Source of the DNA: Anticarsia gemmatalis
Taxonomy: Eukaryota; Arthropoda; Insecta; Lepidoptera; Erebidae
Reading direction: 5' to 3'
Assembly: GCF_050436995.1 (NCBI RefSeq)
Contig: NC_134757.1
Span: forward strand, 1,810,501 to 1,874,500
DNA: 64,000 nt
Shown here: positions 13,801-25,800 of the stretch, piece after piece
Numbering within the stretch: the first letter of the stretch is position 1
Layout of the letters: each line of letters starts with the position of its first letter
Notes under the pieces: model-generated
The model's database searches: none
Told to the model about the DNA's origin: nothing
What the model saw: the letters and a program-made list of their open reading frames with translations, nothing else
Position numbers and translations under genes: made by a program

Positions 13801-16800
13801 TCAATTCAAGTATAAGAGCCTTAGATTTAGTTGAAGATAATAGATAGAAATTATGTATTTATTATATGGGAATGTTCATATAAGAATGTAGTAAGAATAC
13901 AGTTGGAACTGACAAAAAGTTTTCATAGCATGCGTATTTTCAGAAAAAAAACGCATAGCGCGGCTAAAGTGGCACACTAAACTGCGTATTCTTTTGAAGA
14001 TTTTGCAGTAGTTATTCGCTATATCTTGCATACAAAAAAGTGACCTCGCCATAAGGCAAAACCGCGCGCGTCAGGTTCGATTTCCGGTCGAGACAGCTGT
14101 CTTCGTTTGTCATTTTTGTCCTTGAAATATTTTTGTCAAGTCCTTCGCGACACAAAAACTAAAAAACAAACTGAATTCTCCGCTTTCACTCTGCGCGGAA
14201 ATCGTTACCTCCATTACGGCCCGGAATCGAACTCCGTATCTCTAGACTGTCGCGCCACAAGAATAATAAAACAGCAATTTAATTTTTAGTGACGCTATAA
14301 AATGTGTGCCTAAGCTTTTCGCTTGATATTCACAACTTTTGTTTGCGAGTACTCGTTATAAAAGTTTAATACAGCACTCAGTAATTAATGTACTATCTCG
14401 TTATTTTTTTAAATCACTCAGCTCTCTCAGGATTATACATTAGTTTAATATTGCTTTGAATGTGAAGTTTTATTTGATATCCCCAAATATTATTAACTCG
14501 AGAGTTTGAGTATGTATGGATGTTAGTTACGCTTTCACGGTTAAACTGCTTGAACTGATTACATTTGACAGGATAATATAAAACAATTTCAAATGGAATA
14601 TATCTTTAAAAAAACATGATCCGCACGACTTTTAACTAGAATAAAATAGCTTTACCTGTAGGAATCGAACCCCCACCTCACTATATTACTGTAGAACCGT
14701 AACGTCCGCAAACCATCGCGAACCATCAAAAGAAATGATAAGAAATCATTTCTTCAACCAACTTTTAGTATTTTAAAATCTTGGTAACGTTATGCCATAG
14801 TTTTCCGTAAACAATATATCATGCATTAGATACAATGACACACATACAGACTGTTTTATATTCAGCGTCAACATTCGATAAATGCAACTACACGATGTCA
14901 ACAAGTATCTGACCTCTCCAATATGCCTTGTTTATACAAATATCACGCGGTAAATATCAAATTGTTAAAATATTTGTTTGTTTCCATCTCAGAAACGGAT
15001 GAACGTTTTGTCGTATGGTTAGTGGTCAACCTAGTGTCAAAGTTGTTCAAGCCGCCTGGAGGCTTTTGACGTGGTGTGAAAATAAATAATTTAATTCATA
15101 ACATTCCCACTGCTGGGCAAGGGTTTCTCCCCATAATGAGATAGGGGTTAGGCCTCGAGTCCACCACGCTGACCAAGTGCGGGTTGGGGACTACATTTAA
15201 ATAATTGATCTTTTTCTAGGCTGGTTTTGCTGTTTATGGATAAGTCCTAGATAGTTTAGCTTATAAATAAGTCATGGAAAAGCACCTAGAAGTCTATCAG
15301 GACTAAAATCTTGCAATATTATATTTTTAGTTCACCCGAGTTCTTTACAATAGAAAAAAAAAGTACTAAAAATACCAGACGCAAAGTAATATTATAATGT
15401 ATTCAAAACATAAACATTGTTGTATTAAAAGATCAAAGTTCGTATGAAAAATATTTTTCCCGCCATTTTTATTACCAGAGTGTTTTAGTTTTTTTTTATT
15501 GTTATGACAATACCTATTCAGTCTAGTGTCTCGTAGTTTCATTAGCAAATAATTGTCTTTAAATGGTGTAATTATGAAGGCTATTATGTCCGATTATCCC
15601 GAGATTCAAACCTGTATTAGCTATTAAGTATTTTATTATATCTCTTGTATATCGAGAATTTATTTAGTTGTTATTATTATTTACATAGACATAAATTATA
15701 ATAATGTAGTGCAGTGGTTACTGATCAGTCTCACCATCTATAGACGCGCGGATTTGATTCTCGCTCTACTTTGTTTCTATAAAATATCGCTTCCAAGCGA
15801 TTAATGTTGTTGCAAACGCGTCTTTAAATTCTCTCAAATAACATTCTTATACGATTCTGGTCTCAATATCTGTTCCATTTATCCATGCTTGTAGTTCTAA
15901 GCCTTATTGTTTTTATATGCATTATAATCGTTATTTTCTTTGTTTCCAGCAAATGGAAAGGTTCAAAGTGGTTGAGCGCGAGACGAAAACGAAGGCGTAC
16001 TCGAAAGAGGGGCTGGGCGCCGCTCAAAAACTGGACCCCGCGCAGAAGGAGCGAGAGGAGATGTCCTCGTGGCTCGTCTCGTCCATCGACGCACTTAATT
16101 TACAAGTAAGTACTCACTAAATCTTAGATCCTAGAGGCCTTCCCGTGGAAATCTCGATCCCTCGGGGAATGTGAAATCCACGATGAAAAGTGTTAAGTCT
16201 ATGTGTTATTCTGGGTCTTCAGCTACCTACATACCAAATTTCATCGTAATCGGTTCAGTAGTATTTGCGTGAAAGAGTAACAAACATCCATACATACTTA
16301 CAAACTATCGCATTTATAATATTAGTAGGATGCTACAAGTATGGAAAGCCGCATTGTAGTCATTTGTAGTGCGGATAAGGGTCTCTCGACATTGTATGAC
16401 GCGGTCGGAAAAAGATAAGTGTATATGATATTTGTATATAGACATAGAGCATTATAAGACGATTCCGCGTCCAGCAATGTGGGGACATCCTTAGATCTGT
16501 CCTCAAGTGGTTCAGTTAAACGTTTTCCGTACAAATCGTCCCGGATGGATATTTTTTTTTTATTTTTTTTTAATAACCCATATCTGTCCCACTGCAGGGC
16601 AAGGGTCTCCTCCCAAACGAAGGGGAGGGGTTAGGCCTTGAGTCCACCACGCTGGCCAAGTGCGGGTTGGGGACTTTGCATGCCCTCAATAAATGTATTA
16701 AACAAATTTTTAGGCATGCAAGGTTTCCTCACGATGTTTTCCTTCACCGTTAGAGCAAGTGATAATTATTTCTAAAATATAAATAAATTTTATCGTCTTA

Positions 16801-19800
16801 TATTTGTTTCTTCCGAAATACGTTCTTAAGAAATACGCATGGCTATGAAAACAGCATATAATCGGTTTATCGCACGGCGCACCCTGAATGACTGATTAAC
16901 ATCGTGGCTTGTACGGCTACTTCAGGTTCGATTCTTTCGCGTAATATACTTTGACTGCATTTGACATAATGTTGTATTTTTTTTAAATGTGTAGTTTATA
17001 AATGAAACCGCAAACTAAAATCTGATTTATCAGTTGTGGTTTATGTTTAATAATATTATCTGTTGCGCAGTTTTTTCGGTTACTATAAATTCGCTAACTA
17101 ACAAATAAATATGTTTCCTAGTCTCTTATATAAAAGCCCATTTGACCTAATTGGCAAATGTAAAACGCAAAGTTTATACGCATTATTGTGATAGACTTTA
17201 ACCCTTTAAGATTTATTGTCGATATTTTTCCATTAGTACTTACAACTAGTGGCCCGCTCCGTTTATGCCCGGGTTACTCTAACAATATCAAATTATACAT
17301 TAAAATCATGAAACAGCATTAAAATCCGTTAGGTTAAATTTGAATTTACCACGATCAGAGTGTAAAAAGTAGATATAGAGATATTTGCCAAATATTTTCA
17401 ATATGAAAGGAAGCAATTAAACTTCAGTCAAGGATTGTTTTGATCAAGTACAGCGTGTTGCAATAATACCTACTGAAATCTGTGTATATGCGCAGTTTAT
17501 TAACGATTATTTGTAGCGTAATTTGTTTGTACTCAATATTAAGCAATTACTCGTGAATGAGCCATTTGTGATACCATGTTTTAAGATTTTCGTAAGTCAG
17601 CATTATGAAATATAGTTATACTTTATCGTTTTATTATTACAATCATGCTTAATACTCATAGTATGATACGTATGGCATAAATATTAAATCGATTTCGTAC
17701 GTCGATTCCCTGAGACTCCTCTATAGATAATAACATTTTTACCATATTCATAATTAGCCATACAATACTATAACAGGCAGGACGATTCAAATGATTGTCG
17801 ACCTTCACATGCCACAGGGTCGATTCCGAGGCTGCAGTCAGTCATCCTTAGATGATGTACTTAGACGCAACCCAATTCCTACAATCATTGTTCATAATGT
17901 GGTAGTAGACCCTAAAGTCTTAGACCATATAATTTCTTTATAGTTTTTTATTATACGCCTGTATCGCCCCACTTCTGGTTAAGGTCTCCCCCACAATTAT
18001 TCACTATAGCTCATTTGCGGCGATCTGTTTTTCTTTCTGTAGTGTAGTCACAATTATATAAAGTAATTTTGTAACTTACCCTTGTTTGTTTTCTGTTGCA
18101 GGTTGATCAATTTGAGTCTGAAATAGAGTCACTTCTAGTGGGTAAGAAGAAACGGTTGGACAAGGAGAAGCAGGATCGCATGGAGGAGCTCAAATGTAAG
18201 CTGGAGAAGCACAGGTTCCACATAAAGAAGCTAGAGACGCTGCTGAGAATGCTTGACAACATGTCCGTTGAAGTTGAACAGGTTAGCATCAATAATTGAT
18301 TCATTATTACTTTTAATGATCTTGTTTAGGTATACTGAATGCCTCAGTGGCGGTAGTTACGACTGCTGATCTGGGTTCGACTCCCGGGTCGGGCAATTTG
18401 CTGTTAGTTGTTTCTAAATAATATAAGATTTATGTTGTAGTAGGTCAAAGGTGGGTAAAATGGCTGGTGGTCTGCACGGTAGTGTGTACAACTGCCGATC
18501 AAGAGGTCCCGGGTTCGATGCCCGGTTGCTAAAGTGTTATTAGTCTATTATAATTGATGTAGGATTATTCCCAATAGTAGCCTTGAGTTTGGTAACGGGC
18601 CCGTAATATCTGGTACGACAGGCGAGGCTCACTGAAGGACAGACAAGCCAGTAAAAACTATTTTTTTGGCTTAAATTGCTCATGCCTATCGTCTTAAGTT
18701 TCTAGTGGCTATTTTGACTTCTCTTATAAAGAAAAAAAATGCAAAGATCTTAATCCAAGTTGAAGTAAGAAGTGCAACTCCATGCTACGCCCAGACGCTG
18801 TATCAATTTATTACGATAGTGGCGCCACAACGTTTGTTCAATGGTATTCCTACCATCCACTCCTTTACCCAATATTCATTAGTCTTCGAACTTCCAAAAG
18901 GCAAATGATTTTTATACATACCTCCGTCCCTATCACTATCTAAATCATGAATTATTCAGCTATAATCTTCTCTTTGCGGGAGGAAAGGTACAGAAATGAA
19001 CGGCGGCCTATATTCAATACTCAGGTGCTAAATACTCCCGTTGCTAAGTCGTACATCTCAACTATTGTTACCACAAGATGTAAATAGCCCTACGTAAATA
19101 GTCCCGACCTGAATAATATAAATAAACAGAACATGCTTGTTTAAAAGTCTATAAGCCGTTGCTCTGTAGGTCAGTTGTTTTGTGGTAGGTCAGTACCAGA
19201 TCTGGGTTAAACCTAGATTTCTGTTTGAACAAATTACTCATCGTCATACTAACACCAAATTATTATTTTTAACAACTGCGGAACATCTGTTTTTGTAGTT
19301 TGCTGACGATTTTAGCGTTGCCATGTGTGAATTTAGTAGATACTTGTTCCTTTCTTTTATTCTAATCTAGTTTTGTATATGTGTGTGGCTAGGTTGCTAG
19401 GCAACATGCACCTAGACTGACGGGCGGTTATTGCAACAGGTCGTTTGTCTTAGCTATAGAGTCTAACCTTGTTTAATTATGAGATTGATTTAAAAGATTC
19501 CCATTTCTAAATTCAGCATTCAAATTAATAATTAAAGTAGGATAAATATGTGAAAATCGTGTACAAATCATTTGAATATATGTTTGTAAAATAAAATTAG
19601 CATGTGGCTGTTGGATTACAGATAAGAAGGATAAAAGACGACGTAGAATATTACATAGACTCGTCCCTGGAGCCGGGCTTCGAGGAGAACGAGTACATAT
19701 ACGACGACATCCGCGGCCTGGACGAGATCGAGCTCAGCGGCGTCGGCCTGCCTTCCTCCGCCACTACCGACAGCAACAACAGCAACGACTCCGCGGGCTC

Positions 19801-22800
19801 GCCCACTAGCATGCTATCAGGTACCACACACATACACTGCATCATCATAACGCTCTAGCTGTACTTACCCTGTTATATTGACATATATTCTCTGAGCAAG
19901 GTAGTACAAGTTTCCTCTTTTCTCTAAAGCGTTAACGATACTATTTTGACCAATATTATTGTCAATGACACGCAGGTAATCTTGTAAAACTAACATGTTA
20001 GCAAGTACTGCATGTTTTGCACAGTATACAATTAGACTTTTGCTCTAAATAGTATTTTCTTATTGGTAAGCGTCCTGAGACTTGTTACTAGACAGCTCTA
20101 TTTCATTTTGTAATTGGACGCAAAAACTGTGCTTTAATTACACTCAGATACAAGGACGAGTAGGTATTTCTGAAGCTCCCTGTACCCTCTATGACTGAAT
20201 GCTCGCGCCGCCAAAACTTCGTTTTTAACTTGTGTGTCTACAGAACCTATAGGGTTGGACACAGTTGCCGCGCGGCACTACTGTTTCGCAAACCGCGTAT
20301 TCGTGCTATGGCGCGTCGTGGGTCGCAGTGCCGGCGCCGCTAGTGCCGCGAGAGCCGCGTAGTGCCGGACGCCAGCGGTAATGAACGAGCCCACTCGGCG
20401 CCGATCACGAATCGTTGCGGGTCGTCGACTGCCATCGCGCTTGTATGGAACTGTCGTACTGAATCACCGTGGAAGTTTGGTATGCGCGTTCGAATGTCAA
20501 CTACTGCCGAGTACTTGACGTTTGGACGACGGCCTAACTGTATTGTATCGAAATTCGTGATCGCGCTAATGCTCTCGACTCGACCCCTCGTCTTCCTTCG
20601 GGGAGAGACGGCGGGTCGGTATTTTTTCCGCCTCGTCTGCGGAACACAGGTCCAACCCTAATGTAAATTGTTGTGAAAAAAAAAACTTAATTGTTTTGTC
20701 CTCTCACATTCGATGTATACGTTCTTCTCGACGACCGTGAGTCAATATTGGTTTGTATGTTCCAGGTACGAGTCCTGTGACGTCACCGACGTTAGAGGTG
20801 CACAACCATTCGACAGACTCCATAGACGTTGAAAAGAAAAAACGGGAGAAAGACGAAATCATAGCAAAAGTGAGTACTTACACGCACATACATAGTCACT
20901 AGTCACGAAAACATAATATTATATCATTAACTTGTTAATGTATTGCTATGTGGAGTTTTGATGTGGATTTTCCAAATTTTCTTTGATTGTATGGTTAGTT
21001 TTGGGTTCTTATTTTATTCTGAAATAGTCGAGACAACAATATTAACGACTAGAACAGATGAATTAATCTACAGTCGTATGGACGTACTTAAAAACCAAAT
21101 TTCATTGAAATGGTGGTATGATATTTAAGTATTATTATAATTATTGTGAGTGAATTTGTACTAATGCAAAATTGTTCTTTCAAGGTCTTTCCTTTCGAGG
21201 TATTTATTACTAAGTTATTATAGTAATTATTTACTAAGCAATCCTACAAACTCTCGGTTTCTTAGTAGACCTAGTGGTGTCTTATGAGTAAAAGGAGGGC
21301 TATTGGTGGTTTGATAAATTGTCTTATTATCCAATAGCGAAATCTCCATAATTTGACGCCCATGCTAGTATTATAAAGAGTAGCATGCTATACTCTATAA
21401 GACCTCCATTAAAATCTTTAAATGGTGAGCTACAAGCAAAACATTCTTTTGGACTCATCTCACGTTGTTAAAGAAAACTTTATCCAAATTTTAAGCTAGC
21501 TATCTAGTAAGTAAAAGACCCGTAAATCCGAAAATGTTAGGGACTCTCAAGTCCCAAAAGAACCCAAAACCAATCTGAAAGTTGAATTTCAAACAATGTT
21601 ATTATATTTGCAGCCGGTAAAACCACTGCCGCTGCGCGCGGTGAACGCGGGCGCGGTCAGTAACAGCACGTGTAACGTTAGTTCCTTGCTCAATAACTCC
21701 GCAGCATCCACCAATAGGTCAGTCCACTGACGCTACCTATTTATACACACTATTAATATACAACACGCACCCAATGCCCCTGCCAGGCCTGTTCAGTCAT
21801 CAGTATTTAGATACACACGATATCTGCTATAGCAAATATCGCGTGGAACTGTGGATGACAGACAGACATCTCACTAGCAAAAAGTCGTTGACGCCACATG
21901 TTTTGAGTAGACTAGATACCGTATACTTAATGTTTCTGAGTGTGTCAACATGCTTAGAAGAAAATTCGCGTTCACATTTTACTTTGCCTGTGAATAAATG
22001 TGTTTGAAGTAGACAGACTATTTTCTTGAGGTATCTATTCTACTCAATATCTGTGTTTAGAACACTGCACGGTATTGGCAAGACTGAACGGGCCAACGTG
22101 AAATAACAATGTTGGAAAAATAATATAAACGTTCTCGTATGTTTTACTTGTGGCTAAGGCTTACACATATTAATAAATATGATTATTATTCGATTCGGCA
22201 TTAATCTGCCTAGTCGAGCAGCAAAACCGAATATGTGTAGATCTATGTTTTGGAAAATGTCACTCGACATCGCCGATTCGGTTTTGTTATCCGGTAAATG
22301 ATATCGAACCGAACGTGCCGACCCGAATATGTATTGTATGCAAGACTAACAAGAACAACCATACGATTGTAGGAATGAGTAATAACATTGTTATTTTACG
22401 TGTCTGAGCGGCAAGCTGAGGGCAAAGCTAGTACATTTTGTAGATAAATCGCACGATTTGAAAGATCAATTTATTGTTGTTGAGAGATAAAAAAATAATC
22501 TGCTAATTAAAAGTCAATGTTTTTATATTTTTACTGGTTTTATCCTTAAAAAATTAACCTAATTCGGATTCTTTCTTATCTCACAACGACTGTCTAATTG
22601 GTCGTAATAATCAATCGCGACACAGAAAAGATTTGCTAGAAAAAATATTGGCGTAGAATAAATTAAATGTTGACATTGTATAGACACATTGAAACACAGG
22701 TGGTTAATGTTGCATGATACACGTAGATAGTTTCAAAGCGTATACAAAGGGGCGTGTTTATACTTATGTACGTATACGATTTTTATCAAAACGAAAGAAA

Positions 22801-25800
22801 TAAAAAATAAGTAGTGTTTCTTTCTAGGTATGTGTGAATTTTGTGACAAGAAATGTTGATGAATGTAGGGTTTAAAATAATGTATTGAGGACGATTTTGA
22901 TCGGTAGTAATAGAAATTTCAATTAACAAGACTATCGGCTATATTCTATACATTAAATAAATATAATTCAAGTGTTTTTTACCCGACTGCGCAATGTAAA
23001 GGGGTTATGTTCTTAAATACTCTGAGTGCATGTTTGAAAAGTCAAGGATTTTAAGGTAAAATGCGTGTTCGCGATAATCGCCGTATTCTAATATATAATG
23101 CATGTTAGTAGTTAGCAATATGATTTGTTTATTAATGTTGTATCTTATAAATGAAGTGCGTACTTGTGAAAGAAATCAATATGTATTATCTGCTTCGGTA
23201 CTGTATGAATGTCTTTTATTGCGGTGTTTTTTTCAGCGTTGCGTGTTCAATTCTCGCATTTTATCATGCACTGAAAGTTAGACAAATGTCACCTGTAACA
23301 GAATATGTTATTATAGTTGCGTACTATAAAAAAATATACCGTATGTGTAAAATTATTAATTCAGCAATGTTATTAGTATTCCAGATACATCTGTCAAATT
23401 AGCTAGTTTCGGAGGAATCACACTTGATTTATGATGCATTGTACTCGTTAAAATCGTTCTCAACTACAAACCAACAAGTATTTAGTTTATTTTATACAAA
23501 TTCACACTAAATGAGAATATAAAACACGTATTCGTCAGTTTTCTATTGTCATTTTAAAGCATGCTCGATCAAAAATCTTATTTAGAGTAAAAAAGCAACT
23601 GTTTTCAAATAAAAATTAACCACAAACCTTATTTAGGACTAAATCTTACACTTTTACAATAAAAAGCTTATAATTTTACACATTTTTTTAAACTTTTTAC
23701 CTCAAAAAGTTACTATCAAATTCATATCTCCCGCGTGGTTAGTTGTCGGCACGTAGTTGACGTAGTTTACGCGGCAAATCGTTCCCGCGAATGACATATG
23801 GCCGGTTTGACAGGTGAAGTGCACAGAAGTTGCATACAAACTGCGTGCGTCACTACTCACTAACCATGCGCCGTCCAGTACAATGTAAACTTATAAGCTT
23901 ATCGTAAACGGTAGTTAGTTAGACAGATGTTGCGTTGCATACAATATTGATCTCTGCACCGGACGCAACAAGCTTCAGATTCACTTAATTGTCAACATCG
24001 CGATGTGCATACTCATAACTTATACATGCTGTTATTGATTTTATGTGAAGTCTATTTATATGAAGATAGTTGTAACGGACCTGTAGCTTTCGGAGCGACG
24101 CGTTTCGCGCGCGGTTGATAACGTTTTATCAATTTCTGCAACGTCATTCTCTTATCTTTTGTTCATCTGATTCTTTTATCGGTGTTTACAAACAATTCGC
24201 AAGTGAAATACAGTTTCGGACTTAGTTTCCCGATCGTTTAAAGAACATTTCATTTAAATGACAGTGAGCGCACTTCCTTGCATTGATTGCGCTGTTAAAT
24301 TTAGCATTGACCTCTGACTTACTTTCGTTTGCAGAGCGTCGCGTTGACATACTTTCGCGGTTTTCTCTTATCTGTAATGTAATGCAACAAGTTGGGAAGG
24401 ACAATTTGCATTTTCCGTTAAGTTTAAAGATGTGATGTGGTACAGTTTCGATGTAATTTTGAAGAGACGTTGTCGGTAGTGGATGGTAGGGCCTAAATGT
24501 GGTGCGTGGAGTGTTGTGGCAAGTGCGTGAGCTCGGTGTTCAATATGTGCAGTATAAACAACACGGGGGTGTCGGGCGCGTCGACGCCGAGCAAGCAGCC
24601 GCCGCCGCCTAGTCCGCCGCACCACCACAACGTCAGACAAAACAACAACACAGGTGAGACTACCCTCATCATTAAATGACGTCATACACACACCGTGTGA
24701 CGTCACGAACACAGCTCTTATCACTGTGAACATTACAACCATTAGTCCATTGAAATGTTACATGAGATTTACATTTATTAGAGGACGCAATTTTATTTTT
24801 GGAACATGTAGGGGGGGTCAATAGAAGCTTAACTTGAAGTTTGTGGGGTCGCCACCCTCGTCCCCCGGCCGCCATCTTGGAAAAGGGGGTGGAAACACTT
24901 TTTTCGCTATATCTCGGAAACTATGCGTCTTACAATGAAATTGTAGAAGCATAATTTGTAGCAAATTATTTTGTCTACAAATATGTTTAATAACTTTTTG
25001 CCCTAAATTAACAATTAAAGAAGTTATAAGCAAAAAAGTGCAATTTTTTTAATAATTATTTTCTTTATTGCACTATAACTTTTTTTAGCGACAGCCGCGC
25101 GGATGGATCTCTGACGTTAAGCCACGCTAGCCGAGGTTGTTTTGTGGATGGGTGAACATCTTACACATATCGAGTTCCTCCCTGTTTCGGAAGGCACGTT
25201 AAATTGTGGGTCTCGGCTGTCATTTTCGAAGATATTTGACAGTCGTTAACAGTACTCAGAAGCTTGAAAGTCTGACAACCAGTCTTAACCAGGGGTATCG
25301 TTTTATATCCCAGGTAAATGGGTTGTGGAGGTCAGATAGGCAGTCGCTCCATGTAAATCACTGGTATTCAGTTGCATCTGGTGAGACTGGAAGCCGACTC
25401 CAACATAGTTTGAAAAAAAGGCTAAGCTGATATGAATAAATTAAAAAAAAATAACTCAGACCAATCTTGTAGAGTATTTTTCGAGGAAAATTTTGCCTTA
25501 TATATTTTTTTCATTTCATTAATTAGAAACTCAGTAACAGCGCTCCGAAATAGACCGGATTTGGAAAGAAAATTTTTGTAAAAAAAAATTCACTAGTTTG
25601 CTTATAACTTCTTTAATTGTTAATTTAGGACAAAAAGTTGTTAGACATATTTGTAGGCAAAATAATTTGCTACAAATTATGCTTTTACAATTTTATAGTA
25701 AGACGCGTAGTTTCCGAGATATAGCGAAAAAAGTGTTTCTACCCCCTTTTCCAAGATGGCGGCCGGGGGACAAGAGTGGCGACCCCACAAACTTCAAGTT

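Larger units (their letters stand above)
11466..15949 (+). other. CNOT3 intron 2
   Basis: A 4.5 kb intron with donor GTGAGT and acceptor TTTCCAG. It is AT-rich and carries tRNA-like remnants (13.27-13.48, 14.05-14.10, 14.65-14.71, 15.72-15.77 kb), an ATGT microsatellite and a family A repeat fragment. I see no additional coding exon. Confidence 0.7.
21718..24552 (+). other. CNOT3 intron 7
   Basis: A 2.8 kb intron. It holds a degraded inverted-repeat element at about 22.16-22.35 kb, a repeat phrase ACCCGACTGCGCAATGTAAA near 22981, a MITE at 23.73-23.88 kb, and a CpG-richer stretch at 24.06-24.50 kb just before exon 8 that may be an internal promoter. Confidence 0.6.

Noticed and set aside
18341..18534. 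Possible functional tRNA genes
   Set aside because: B boxes are good, but acceptor, D and anticodon arms do not form, and SINE body sequence follows.
20362..20661. 99-codon plus-strand frame in CNOT3 intron 5
   Set aside because: It lies wholly inside the GC-rich MITE and ends at its terminal repeat; no similarity to transposases is visible.
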